Positions 17,455 through 26,287 of a stretch of DNA of 64,000 nt are shown here, in pieces. The stretch lies in the NCBI RefSeq assembly GCF_900094555.1, contig NZ_FMAC01000006.1:310001-374000 (forward strand), written 5' to 3'. The position numbers and the translations under genes are program-made. Under the pieces are notes generated by a model. The model searched no databases. It was not told the origin of the DNA and was given only the letters and a program-made list of their open reading frames with translations. Origin of the DNA: Martinezella hainanensis (lineage in GTDB: Bacteria > Pseudomonadota > Alphaproteobacteria > Rhizobiales > Rhizobiaceae). The number at the start of each line of letters is the position of its first letter. Position 1 is the first letter of the stretch.

Positions 17455-18213
17455 TTATCGAATATAGCTTCCGCCGTTGACATCGAGCGTCGCCCCGTTC
17501 AGCGATGCCTGGCTCGGGCGCAGGACGAATGCGACGAGTTCAGCCACTTCCGACGGCGTGGCCATTTCGCCGATCGGAATATCCGCAACGGCGGCGGCCT
17601 TCCCGTGCGCGGCGATAAAATCTTCCGCCATCTCCGTACGCACCCAGCCGGGAGCGATCGCGACCGCGGTCACGCCTTCACCGCCGAAACTGCGAGCGAT
17701 CGACTTCGTCAGATTGACGAGTGCCGCCTTGGTCGCCCCATAGGGCATCGCATCGGCTGCGTAACCGCGCTGTCCGGCCCGGCTGGCGATGTTGACGATA
17801 CGGCCACCGCCATTTGCCCTGAAGTGAAGGATCGCCTCCTTGCAAAGGTCGGCTGCACCGAAAAAATTGATCTGAAACTCCCTCTGCCACGCCGCTCGCC
17901 AATCGGCCTGCGAGGCATTGATGGACACCTCCGTCCGAATGCCGGCATTGTTGACGAGCCCGTTCACACGTCGGGCAAGATCGACCGCCCCTCGCCAGAG
18001 TTCGAACGCCCCTTCCGCCGCAGAGAGATCGGCCTGGAGGATCCAGCCGTGACCGCCGATGCGCGCCAGCAAGGCTTCCGCCCCTGCCTTGTCTCGGCCG
18101 AAGTGAATGATCGGTCTTGCGCCTTCTGCAGCAAGCCGCTCGACAATCGCGGCACCTATTCCGCCGGATGCCCCGGTAACCAATACGGTCTGTCCTTCAA
18201 GTGATCTCTCCAT
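17455..18213 (-). CDS. Short-chain dehydrogenase/reductase
   Basis: A 252-residue classical SDR with TGASGGIGA near residue 14, NNAGI, the catalytic serine region NIASRAGQRG and the YGATK pair near 163-167. PGWVRTEM and the NGGSYIR end are typical. It lies nine bases after a proline-racemase-family gene and immediately before a second SDR gene. The two SDRs are clearly different (well below half identical by eye), so they may act on different steps or stereoisomers. Confidence 0.87.
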   Translation of the reverse strand: MERSLEGQTVLVTGASGGIGAAIVERLAAEGARPIIHFGRDKAGAEALLARIGGHGWILQADLSAAEGAFELWRGAVDLARRVNGLVNNAGIRTEVSINASQADWRAAWQREFQINFFGAADLCKEAILHFRANGGGRIVNIASRAGQRGYAADAMPYGATKAALVNLTKSIARSFGGEGVTAVAIAPGWVRTEMAEDFIAAHGKAAAVADIPIGEMATPSEVAELVAFVLRPSQASLNGATLDVNGGSYIR

Positions 18214-18222
18214 GATTGCCTC

Positions 18223-19257
18223 TCACCGCAACAGGTCGACCTGCGGTCCCCATGTATCGGAGAGCGCGAAGCCGGCCACGAATGGATCGTCTTCCGAAAG
18301 GCGCAGTTGCGAGCGGCCATAGACATAGCCGCGACCGGTGATGCGGGGAAGAATTGCCTTGCGGCCGCCGACCTGCGTTTCGCCGATCACCTCGGCCATG
18401 AACTCCCCTCCAATGATCGAACGCGATGTGCGGATATCTCCGACCGAGACGACGCCTCTCGCATAGAGGGCGGCAAGATTGGCGGAGCTACCGGTCCCGC
18501 AGGGCGAGCGATCGACGCGGCCGGGCTGCAGCGTCGTGCAGGTTCGAACGGCCCTGTCTGGCTCCAGGTCACGGAACATGACATAGGCAATCTCGGTGAT
18601 ACCCGGCAGCGTCGGGTGAGCGACCTTGATCTGCTCCCCCACCAGGCGCTTCAGCTCGATGCCGGCTTCAGCCAGCGCGCGCGCATTTCCCGGTTCTATT
18701 TTGAGCCCGATCTGGTTCACATCGACCAGCGCATAGTAAACGCCGCCGAAGGCGACATCGATCTTGATCCGTCCCCAGGCAGGCGTTTCGATGTCGTGGT
18801 CGAGCAATTCCGCGAAACTTGGCACATTGTCGAGGCTCACGCCGACACAACGGCCGCTCTCGCACCATGCGCGGGCGACGATCAGACCGGCCGGGGTGTC
18901 CAGCCGAACCACGGTTTCCGGCTCGCGCATCGATATACGGCCGCTTTCCAGAAGAGCCGTGACCACACAGATGCAGTTGCTGCCTGACATGGGATGCGCA
19001 CGGTCGGCCTGCAGCACAATGAATCCGGCGTCGGCGTCGGCGCGCGTCGGAGCGACGAGCAGGTTGACGGACATGGCGACATTGGCGCGCGGCTCGAAAG
19101 TGACGAAACGCCTGAGACTATCGTCGACCGTATTGATGTGGTTCATCTTGTCGAGCATCGTTCCGCCGGGAATGTCAGGAGCACCGTCAACAAGGACGTG
19201 GCCAAGCTCGCCCTGGCAGTGAACGAGCAGCAATTCGAGAGATCTGTCGAAACGCAT
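18223..19257 (-). CDS. Proline racemase family protein (4-hydroxyproline epimerase type), copy 1
   Basis: A 344-residue member of the proline racemase superfamily. The two catalytic positions are Ser91 (in PMSGSNC) and Cys253 (in DRSPCGTG). In this superfamily the Cys/Cys pair is typical of proline racemase and many 4-hydroxyproline epimerases, Cys/Thr of trans-3-hydroxyproline dehydratase, and Ser/Cys is found in a subset linked to hydroxyproline epimerisation. Neighbours (D-amino-acid oxidoreductase, DapA-like enzyme and aldehyde dehydrogenase) match the trans-4-hydroxy-L-proline route. The gene ends nine bases before an SDR gene. Confidence 0.82.
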   Translation of the reverse strand: MRFDRSLELLLVHCQGELGHVLVDGAPDIPGGTMLDKMNHINTVDDSLRRFVTFEPRANVAMSVNLLVAPTRADADAGFIVLQADRAHPMSGSNCICVVTALLESGRISMREPETVVRLDTPAGLIVARAWCESGRCVGVSLDNVPSFAELLDHDIETPAWGRIKIDVAFGGVYYALVDVNQIGLKIEPGNARALAEAGIELKRLVGEQIKVAHPTLPGITEIAYVMFRDLEPDRAVRTCTTLQPGRVDRSPCGTGSSANLAALYARGVVSVGDIRTSRSIIGGEFMAEVIGETQVGGRKAILPRITGRGYVYGRSQLRLSEDDPFVAGFALSDTWGPQVDLLR

Positions 19258-19269
19258 CCGATCGCGCCT

Positions 19270-20745
19270 TTACTTGATGTACCAGCCCCAAGGCTTGTCG
19301 GTGACATATTTGGTGATCTGCTTGGTCTCGAGATAGTTTTCGAGACCCCAGCGGCCGAGCTCGCGGCCAATCCCGGATTCCTTGTAGCCACCCCATGGCG
19401 CCTCGGTGAAGGTGGGCTGGGAACAATTGATCCAGACGATGCCTGCCCGGAAGGCTGCCGCGACGCGCTCGGCACGAGCGTCATCCTTCGACATGACGGC
19501 GGCAGCCAGACCGAAACGGGAATCGTTTGCAAGCTCGATCGCTTCCTCTTCGGTCTCGAAGGGCCGGATGCACAAGACGGGGCCGAATATCTCCTCAACC
19601 CAGGCGTCGCTGTCGAGCGGAACATCCGTCAATATTGTCGGGCGAAGATAATAACCTTTGTCGAACCCTTCCGGCCGCGTTCCACCGCATGCGACAGTCG
19701 CTCCTGCCCTCCGAGCGCTCTCGATCGCGGCAATGACCTGCTCGTACTGACGCTTGGAAACCAGCGGCCCCAGCAGGGTACCCTCTTCCAGGCCGTTTCC
19801 GATCTTGATCTTATTCGTTTCCTCGATCAGGCGCGCAAGAAGGCGCTGGTAAATGGCTTTCTGCACGAGAACGCGCGACGTTGCCGAGCAAACCTGGCCC
19901 TGGTTCCAGAAGATGCCGAACATGATCCATTCCACCGCCTCGTCGATATCGGCATCTTCGAACACGACGAATGGCGACTTGCCGCCGAGCTCAAGGCTCA
20001 CTCGCTTGATGTCACGGGCAGCCGCAGCCATGATCTTGGAGCCAACGGGGCCTGAGCCGGTGAACGCCAGCTTGTCGACGCCCTTGTGGTCGATGATGGC
20101 CTGTCCGGCGATCGAACCAGAGCCGGTAAGGATGTTCAGGACACCCGGAGGTAGCCCAGCCTCATCGGCGATGGCGGCGAGCTCCAACGCGGTCAGCGAC
20201 GTCAGCTCGGCGGGCTTGAGAACGACCGTGCAGCCCGCGGCCAGAGCGGGAGCAACCTTCCAGGCGGCCATCAGCAACGGATAGTTCCAGGGAATGATCG
20301 CACCCGCAACGCCGATGGGCTCCTTGACTGCCTTGGACGCAAAGCGGTCGTCGGCGAGCGTGATGATTTCCTCCGGATTGTTATCGAGCTGCTCGGCAAG
20401 GCCGGCATAGAAGTCGAAGCATCCTGCCGCATCGGCGATATCCCAGTCGGCCTCTGGGAAGGGTTTGCCGTTATCCAGAACCTCCAGTCGGGCGATGTCG
20501 GCCTGGCGGGCGCGAATACCACTGGCGATAGCCCTGAGATATTGTGCACGTCGGGCACCGGAGAGCTTCGGCCATCCATCCTTGTCGAAGGCACGGCGAG
20601 CGGCCTTCACAGCGGCATCGACATCCTCGGCGGTCGCTGCGGCGATCGTCTGCATGACCTCTTCGGTGGCCGGGTTGACGACGTCGCACGTGCCACCCTT
20701 GATCGGCTTCACCCATCGTCCGTCGATATAGAGTTCGCTTCGCAT
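19270..20745 (-). CDS. Aldehyde dehydrogenase (candidate 2-oxoglutarate semialdehyde dehydrogenase)
   Basis: A 491-residue NAD(P)-dependent aldehyde dehydrogenase. Cofactor and catalytic motifs are IIPWNYPLLMAAWK, FTGSGPVGSKI, the glutamate in LELGGKSP and the catalytic cysteine in NQGQVCSATSR (near residue 290). In hydroxyproline degradation the last step oxidises 2-oxoglutarate semialdehyde to 2-oxoglutarate. The position between the D-amino-acid oxidoreductase and a racemase-family gene supports that assignment, although the sequence alone would also suit a betaine-aldehyde-type enzyme. Confidence 0.8.
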   Translation of the reverse strand: MRSELYIDGRWVKPIKGGTCDVVNPATEEVMQTIAAATAEDVDAAVKAARRAFDKDGWPKLSGARRAQYLRAIASGIRARQADIARLEVLDNGKPFPEADWDIADAAGCFDFYAGLAEQLDNNPEEIITLADDRFASKAVKEPIGVAGAIIPWNYPLLMAAWKVAPALAAGCTVVLKPAELTSLTALELAAIADEAGLPPGVLNILTGSGSIAGQAIIDHKGVDKLAFTGSGPVGSKIMAAAARDIKRVSLELGGKSPFVVFEDADIDEAVEWIMFGIFWNQGQVCSATSRVLVQKAIYQRLLARLIEETNKIKIGNGLEEGTLLGPLVSKRQYEQVIAAIESARRAGATVACGGTRPEGFDKGYYLRPTILTDVPLDSDAWVEEIFGPVLCIRPFETEEEAIELANDSRFGLAAAVMSKDDARAERVAAAFRAGIVWINCSQPTFTEAPWGGYKESGIGRELGRWGLENYLETKQITKYVTDKPWGWYIK

Positions 20746-20779
20746 GTTCTTCCCTCTTTCCTTGCCGTGGCCGCCTGGC

Positions 20780-22030
20780 TCAAAACCGGTCGACGCGATA
20801 GGGTTTCATGTCCACGGGTGGTTCGACGCCCGTGATGAGGTCGGCCATCAACCGGCCGGTGGTTGCTGCATAGGTCAAGCCGAGATGTCCGTGACCTGTG
20901 GCGTACCAGACGTTCCTGCGCTTGGCCGACCGCCCCATGACCGGAACCGTGTCAGGCAGAGCCGGGCGGTGTCCCATCCATTCACTCGTCTGCTCGGTTC
21001 TCAGCTCGGGCAGTGCCTCCTTGGCGCGTCTGACCAGCACCTTGGCGCGGCGATAATCCGGCGGCGCGTCGAGGCCTGCCATCTCCACCGTGCCGCCAAC
21101 GCGTATCCCGCCGGCCGTCGGCGTCACCATGAAGGCGCGCGCCGGCCATATGATCGAATGACGCATGGAGATGTGCGGCGCCATGATCTGCGTGTGATAA
21201 CCTCGCTCCGTCTCGAGCGGGATCGGTTCTTTCAGCATGGCGGACAGGCGGGCGGTGAAGGCGCCGGCTGCGAGCACGAAACTGCCTGCTTCGATCCTGC
21301 GCCCGTCTTTCGTTCTGAGCGCTTTAACACCTGTATCTGCCTGCTCGAAACCCACAACTTCGCCCTCTTCGATGCGCCCACCGAGGACCTGGAATTTTTC
21401 CGACAGGGCAACGACCAGTTCGTGAGGATCGGCAATCGAGCGGTTGTCGGGAAAAAGCGCGGCCTTGCCGATCTTCGTGGTCAGCGCCGGTTCGAGATCG
21501 CGGATGGCATTACCGCCAAGGATTTCGTGCCGGAAGCCAAAGCGTTCGAGCATTTCGATATGCTCGCGGTCGGCCCGAAACTCGGCCTCATCGCTATAGA
21601 GGCTGAGACATCCCTCCGCACTCAGCATGTGCTGAAGGCCAGTCGTCTTGAGGAGCGCCTCCAGATCCTCGTGGGCGCGCGTGCACAACGTCGCGCCGGC
21701 TTCTTCAAGCTCCCTCAACTTCGATGGACGGCTTGCAGCCAGGAAGCGTAGAAACCAGGGAATCAGCCGCGGCACATAGGAGGGCCGGATGCGAACAGGC
21801 CCTTCGGGATCAAGAAGCCATTTGGGCATCTGTGCCCAGATACCGGGACGCGAGGCCGGCATGAATTCCGTCACGGCAATGCTCGCCATGTTGCCATAGG
21901 ATGCGCCTCTGCCCGGGCTGTCCTTATCGATGATCGTCACGCTCGCGCCGCAACGCTGGAGCTGGTAGGCGATGGCGGTGCCGATGATGCCCGCGCCGAC
22001 GACCACCAAAGGCGTCTTATTTTCGCTCAT
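20780..22030 (-). CDS. FAD-dependent D-amino acid oxidoreductase (DadA/HypO-like)
   Basis: A 416-residue flavoprotein of the DAO family. The FAD-binding GAGIIGTAIAYQL motif lies near residue 12, followed by the charged end of the second strand (TIIDKDSPG) and RGASYGNMASI. The C-terminal GHGHLGLTYAATTG segment is typical of DadA-like dehydrogenases. In the trans-4-hydroxy-L-proline pathway such an enzyme oxidises cis-4-hydroxy-D-proline to pyrroline-4-hydroxy-2-carboxylate. It lies between the two racemase-family genes, with the DapA-like gene two genes upstream. Confidence 0.85.
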   Translation of the reverse strand: MSENKTPLVVVGAGIIGTAIAYQLQRCGASVTIIDKDSPGRGASYGNMASIAVTEFMPASRPGIWAQMPKWLLDPEGPVRIRPSYVPRLIPWFLRFLAASRPSKLRELEEAGATLCTRAHEDLEALLKTTGLQHMLSAEGCLSLYSDEAEFRADREHIEMLERFGFRHEILGGNAIRDLEPALTTKIGKAALFPDNRSIADPHELVVALSEKFQVLGGRIEEGEVVGFEQADTGVKALRTKDGRRIEAGSFVLAAGAFTARLSAMLKEPIPLETERGYHTQIMAPHISMRHSIIWPARAFMVTPTAGGIRVGGTVEMAGLDAPPDYRRAKVLVRRAKEALPELRTEQTSEWMGHRPALPDTVPVMGRSAKRRNVWYATGHGHLGLTYAATTGRLMADLITGVEPPVDMKPYRVDRF

Positions 22031-22052
22031 ATTCGTTCCAGACCCGTGCGCT

Positions 22053-23087
22053 TCAAACCGTCGTCATCCATGTGTCGGCTACGGTGAACCCCTGCTGGTA
22101 CGGATCGGTCGGATCCAAACCCATCTGATAAAGACCGGTGATCCATGCCTGTCCGGCGATCGCCGGTATGACGGCGTTATATTTTCCGACCTTGGCGAGT
22201 CCGTCGATGGTGCAGGTAAAACGACTGCCGGTAATCGATTCATGGATGAGGGTCTCGCCTGGCGCGATCAGACCTTTGGCATGCAACAGGGCAAGGCGCG
22301 CCGAAGAACCGGTGCCGCATGGGGAGCGATCACAACGGCCAGGGGAGACAACCACGCAATTCTTCGAGACGAGTGCATCGTTTTCCCGGCGAATAGGTCC
22401 CATAAACTCGGTATTGGTAATGCCGGGGATCGCCGGGTTTTCCGGATGCTCCACCGCAAGCTGCTCGGCTGCGGCAAATTTGAGCTTCTGCCCGACCTCA
22501 CAAAGGTCCCGCGCCTCCGATGGATCGATCGAAAATCCAAGAGCGGCGGCATCGACCATCGCATAGGTCATTCCGCCGTAGACGATGTCCACACGAACCG
22601 TTCCGAAGCCCTCGACCTCGATACTGCTGCCAAGGTGGTAGCAGAAAGCGGGTTGGTTCACGAGCCTGACGCTCGTGACTTTACCATCCGCACATTCGCA
22701 CCGAACTCTGATGAGGCCGGCCGGCGATTCCAGAACCAGGTGCGTCACCGGCTCCTGCATCGGAAGGATGCCGGTCTCAAGCAGAACGGTCGCTACGCAC
22801 ATGGTGTTCGAACCCGACATCGCCGGATATTCGGTGGTTTCAAGGATCACATAGCCGAAGTCCGCTTCGGGATGATTGGAGGGCAGAACAATATTCGCAT
22901 TGTGCCAGACGGCGCCACGCGGTTCGAAAAGAACAATCTTGCGGATATCGTCCATATGGGTCTCGAGATGGACCCGCTTGTCAAACATGGTCTTGCCGGG
23001 CACTTGGCCGACACCGCCCACGATCACCTTGCCGCTCTCGCCTTCCGCATGGCAGTCGACGACGGACAGCACTTTTTTGAACCGCAT
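22053..23087 (-). CDS. Proline racemase family protein, copy 2
   Basis: A 344-residue paralogue of the protein at 18223-19257, with the same Ser/Cys catalytic pair (Ser91 in PAMSGSNT, Cys257 in DRSPCGTG). The sequences are similar in frame but diverged, so they are not a recent duplication. Two members in one operon may handle different hydroxyproline isomers, for example 4-hydroxy and 3-hydroxy forms, or one may be a dehydratase. This cannot be decided by eye. Confidence 0.82.
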   Translation of the reverse strand: MRFKKVLSVVDCHAEGESGKVIVGGVGQVPGKTMFDKRVHLETHMDDIRKIVLFEPRGAVWHNANIVLPSNHPEADFGYVILETTEYPAMSGSNTMCVATVLLETGILPMQEPVTHLVLESPAGLIRVRCECADGKVTSVRLVNQPAFCYHLGSSIEVEGFGTVRVDIVYGGMTYAMVDAAALGFSIDPSEARDLCEVGQKLKFAAAEQLAVEHPENPAIPGITNTEFMGPIRRENDALVSKNCVVVSPGRCDRSPCGTGSSARLALLHAKGLIAPGETLIHESITGSRFTCTIDGLAKVGKYNAVIPAIAGQAWITGLYQMGLDPTDPYQQGFTVADTWMTTV

Positions 23088-23178
23088 AGTCCAATCCTCC
23101 TCACTGTTTCGGCCAAACCAAATTCGTTTTGGCTCCGGCCGCCGAAGCGGTCAGAGCTCCCAGCCAAAAATCAGGCCC

Positions 23179-24057
23179 TCACCAGTTGAGAATTGGCTGC
23201 ATGGCAGCCCTGAACTCAGCCTTCTCCTCGACCGTCAGTTCGCCGAGGGGTGCGCGGCCGTTGCCGACGGCCAAGCCTTGAAGTTCGCAGCCATATTTGA
23301 CCTTCTGAACGAACTTGCCGCTCTCGAGGATGTTCATCGCGCGATAGAGCACGATCATCTTCTCCCGTGCGGTCGCGAGATCACCCGAGCGAAAGGTTCG
23401 ATCAAGATCGACACAGGCCTTCGCCATGCAATTGGCGGGTCCGCAGATCCAGGCATCAGCGCCCCAGAACATGAAGTCGAGAGCGATGTCGTCCGAGCCG
23501 GAGATCAGGTCGATGCGGCCCTTGTAACGGGAATGGATGTCGATCGCACGCTGGAGGGAGCCGGAGCTTTCCTTGATGCCCAGGACACGGGGATCGTCCG
23601 CGAGCGCATCGAGGATATCAAAGCCTATCTCGACGCCGTCCTTGTAAGGATAGCTATAGAGCACGAGATTGATACCGGTCGCATCGAGCACATTGCGAAA
23701 ATGAGCGAGCAATTCGTCCTGCGTCGGGCGTGTATAGAAAGGTGTCGCCAGCAGGACGGTATCGTAACCGATCTCCTTGGCCCGAAGCGTATTTTCAATG
23801 ACCTCGCGGCTTGCAGGCGCGTTCGTGCCGGCGATCAGGGCTTCGCCTTCCCTGGCAAAATCCTTGACGAACCTCAAGACGTCGTCACGCTCCTCGTTCG
23901 ACAGCGCGGAATATTCACCGGTCGATCCCATGGGGACCCACCCGGTCACTCCGGCGGCACGCAGCGCCGTGAGATGCCGTTCGAAGGCTTTGAAATCGAC
24001 CTTGCCGTTCGCGTCGAAGGGGGTGATGAGCGCAGGCATGACGCCGGACAGTTTCAT
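23179..24057 (-). CDS. DapA/NAL-family lyase (candidate pyrroline-4-hydroxy-2-carboxylate deaminase)
   Basis: A 292-residue class I aldolase-like TIM barrel. Family marks are PMGSTGEYSALS near residue 44, the tyrosine in LVLYSYPYKDG near 135 and the Schiff-base lysine in LGIKESSGS near 162. In bacterial hydroxyproline catabolism a DapA-family deaminase converts pyrroline-4-hydroxy-2-carboxylate to 2-oxoglutarate semialdehyde; its presence with the oxidoreductase and aldehyde dehydrogenase completes the route. Another DapA-family gene lies at 62418-63308. Confidence 0.85.
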   Translation of the reverse strand: MKLSGVMPALITPFDANGKVDFKAFERHLTALRAAGVTGWVPMGSTGEYSALSNEERDDVLRFVKDFAREGEALIAGTNAPASREVIENTLRAKEIGYDTVLLATPFYTRPTQDELLAHFRNVLDATGINLVLYSYPYKDGVEIGFDILDALADDPRVLGIKESSGSLQRAIDIHSRYKGRIDLISGSDDIALDFMFWGADAWICGPANCMAKACVDLDRTFRSGDLATAREKMIVLYRAMNILESGKFVQKVKYGCELQGLAVGNGRAPLGELTVEEKAEFRAAMQPILNW

Positions 24058-24087
24058 GGAGGTCTCCTGTATGTGAAGCGATTGCGT

Positions 24088-24753
24088 TTAGATGGCGAGT
24101 TTCTTCAGGATGCGCGCCTCGATGAGAGAGACGGCTCGCGTCAGCGGAAATGCGATGACGAAATAGATCAGGGCGACGACCGTCAGCACCTCGACGGGCC
24201 TTGCCGTGTTATTCGAGATGTTTTGGCCGACGAACATGAGGTCCGCCATCCCGACGGCGGAAACCAGGGCGCTCTCCTTGAACAGGCTGACGCAGTTCGA
24301 CAGCAGCGTCGGAATCGCACGCAACACGGCCTGCGGCAGCACGACATTGACCACCTGGATATTGCGCGGAAGTCCAAGCGCAACGCAGGCGTCCAGTTGC
24401 TCAGGTCCGATCGATTTCAGGCTCGCCCGGAAGGTCTCGCTGGTGATCGCCCCCATGTAGAGGGTTAGCGCAATCACACCCGATGCAAGGTTCGACAGTT
24501 CGACACCAAGCAGCAAAGGTAGGCAAAAGAAGATCCAGAAGAGCTGAATGAGTACCGGCGTACCACGGAAGAACTCGACATAGACGCTGGAGACAGCTCT
24601 TAGCGCCACATTGCTGGAGGTTCTGGCAAGACCCACCAGAAAGCCGAGAGAGCATCCGAGCGCGATGCAGATGACTGTCAATTTGACGGTCATCCAAAGG
24701 CCGAGCAAAAGCGCGTGCTCGAAGCGGAGAAGAATCGAGAAGTCGAGCGTCAT
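24088..24753 (-). CDS. Polar amino acid ABC permease (HisM/GlnP type)
   Basis: A 221-residue permease with five hydrophobic segments. YVEFFRGTPVLIQLFWIFF and the EAA-type loop (LDACVALGLPRNIQVVNVVLPQA) are standard for the polar amino acid family. It pairs with the neighbouring permease, nine bases away, to form a heterodimeric channel, and with the ATPase and binding protein encoded upstream. Confidence 0.9.
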   Translation of the reverse strand: MTLDFSILLRFEHALLLGLWMTVKLTVICIALGCSLGFLVGLARTSSNVALRAVSSVYVEFFRGTPVLIQLFWIFFCLPLLLGVELSNLASGVIALTLYMGAITSETFRASLKSIGPEQLDACVALGLPRNIQVVNVVLPQAVLRAIPTLLSNCVSLFKESALVSAVGMADLMFVGQNISNNTARPVEVLTVVALIYFVIAFPLTRAVSLIEARILKKLAI

Positions 24754-24762
24754 CCTGGCCTC

Positions 24763-25425
24763 CTAGCTGACGAGAAGCAGCCGGCGGCGTTCCAGGAAGC
24801 CGACGATCTGCGTGATCGGAAAGGAGACGACGAAATAGATCAGCGCCACGACCGTGAATGTTTCGATCGGCCGGTATGTTTCGGTCGCAAGCGTCTTTCC
24901 CTGGTACATGAGATCCTGGATCGCCACGATCGCAACCAGCGCACTCTGCTGGAAAATGACGATGCCGTTCGTCAGCAAAACGGGGATGGAAGCGCGAAAT
25001 GCCGTCGGGAAAACGATGTAGAATACCCGCTGCAGCGGCGACAGGCCGAGCGCGATACCGGCGTCGAGCTGCTCGCGCGGAACTGCCTGGATCGCCGCGC
25101 GATAGGCTTCGGCATTGAAGGCCATGAGGTTCAGCCCGAGCGCCATCACACCCATTGTGATCGGGTCGAGAAAGACGTCGAAGATCATCGGAACGCAGTA
25201 GAAGATCCAGACGATCTGAATGATGGCGGGCGTGCAGCGGAAAAATTCGACGAACAGCATGAACGGCAGACGGACTAGCCGGTAAGGACTCATGATCAAA
25301 AGAGCGAGCACAAATCCCAGACCAATGCCGATGACATTGGCTGCCGCCGTCAGCTCCAGAGACACCCATAACCCCTTGAGCAGCGGCGCGATCGAGACTG
25401 CGTTGAAGTCGAAAGTGTAACTCAC
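24763..25425 (-). CDS. Polar amino acid ABC permease (HisQ/GlnP type)
   Basis: A 220-residue permease. The start is a GTG at 25425 that overlaps the TGA of the ATPase gene (GTGA), giving the normal N-terminus SYTFDFNAVSIAPLLKG; the reading frame extends further upstream only as an overlap with the ATPase. FVEFFRCTPAIIQIVWIFY and LDAGIALGLSPLQRVFYIVFP are the family motifs. Five hydrophobic segments are visible. Confidence 0.88.
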   Translation of the reverse strand: MSYTFDFNAVSIAPLLKGLWVSLELTAAANVIGIGLGFVLALLIMSPYRLVRLPFMLFVEFFRCTPAIIQIVWIFYCVPMIFDVFLDPITMGVMALGLNLMAFNAEAYRAAIQAVPREQLDAGIALGLSPLQRVFYIVFPTAFRASIPVLLTNGIVIFQQSALVAIVAIQDLMYQGKTLATETYRPIETFTVVALIYFVVSFPITQIVGFLERRRLLLVS

Positions 25426-26219
25426 GCAACCGCCCCCTGCTGCTTGATGTGGAACACGCGGTCGATGAATTCCTTGGTGCGCTCTTCCCTGGGAGAGCCG
25501 AGCACCTGTTCGGGAGGGCCATCCTCGACGACGACTCCACCGGCGCAAAAGATCACGCGCGAGGCAATATTCTTCGCAAACCACATGTCGTGGGTGACGA
25601 TCATCATTGGCATGTTCTGCGATGCCAATTGGAGGATCACCTGCTCCACCTCGCTGACAAGCTCAGGGTCGAGTGCCGAAGTCACCTCGTCGAAAAGCAT
25701 CAGCTTGGGATCCAGCATCAAGGCGCGGGCAATCGCGACGCGCTGCTTCTGACCGCCGGAAAGCTGGGCGGGGTACGCATTGGCCTTCGCACCAAGTCCG
25801 AACCGCTCAAGAAAGTTTTGGGCACGAGCCATAGCCTTCGATTTTGCCTCGCCGCGTACCTTGCAGGGCGCAAGGATGAGGTTCTGGATGACATTCAGGT
25901 GCGGAAAGAGCGTGTAGTGCTGAAAGACCATGCCGATTGATCGGCGGACTTCGGTATCGATGAGGGTCTTCTTGCCAAGGCCTTGAGACGATATATAGGC
26001 CTTCCCATCAAAGCCGATCGACCCGCTATCTATCTGCTCAAGGCCCATCATTACCCTGAGCAGCGTGCTCTTGCCGCCGCCGCTCGGGCCGATGACAACG
26101 ACGCGTTCGCCAGGTTTCATTTCGATGTCGATGCCTTTCAGCACCTGGATGGCTCCGTTGCCATAGCTCTTGTGGAGCGCCTGCATTTTGACGAGGGGAA
26201 GGCTGAAGGACATGGTCAT
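25422..26219 (-). CDS. Polar amino acid ABC transporter ATPase
   Basis: A 265-residue ATPase with Walker A GPSGGGKST (near residue 41), Q-loop MVFQHYTLFPH, signature LSGGQKQRV, Walker B LMLFDEVTSALDP and H-loop THDM. The FDEVTSALD form is typical of the GlnQ/HisP group. It sits between the binding-protein gene and the two permease genes of the hydroxyproline-type operon. Confidence 0.92.
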   Translation of the reverse strand: MTMSFSLPLVKMQALHKSYGNGAIQVLKGIDIEMKPGERVVVIGPSGGGKSTLLRVMMGLEQIDSGSIGFDGKAYISSQGLGKKTLIDTEVRRSIGMVFQHYTLFPHLNVIQNLILAPCKVRGEAKSKAMARAQNFLERFGLGAKANAYPAQLSGGQKQRVAIARALMLDPKLMLFDEVTSALDPELVSEVEQVILQLASQNMPMMIVTHDMWFAKNIASRVIFCAGGVVVEDGPPEQVLGSPREERTKEFIDRVFHIKQQGAVA

Positions 26220-26287
26220 GGCCGATCTCGGTTTGTCTGAAAAGCGAGAGAATGCGTCGGCGGCTAGGCGCCGACGCCGGACGGGAC

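Noticed and set aside
18994..20055. 353-codon plus-strand reading frame
   Set aside because: Antisense to the racemase-family and aldehyde dehydrogenase genes.
22876..24468. 530-codon plus-strand reading frame
   Set aside because: It is antisense to the second racemase-family gene, the DapA-family gene and a permease gene, all of which have clear family motifs.
24401..25540. 379-codon minus-strand reading frame
   Set aside because: Out-of-frame shadow of two permease genes and the ATPase; the overlapped frames carry all the motifs.
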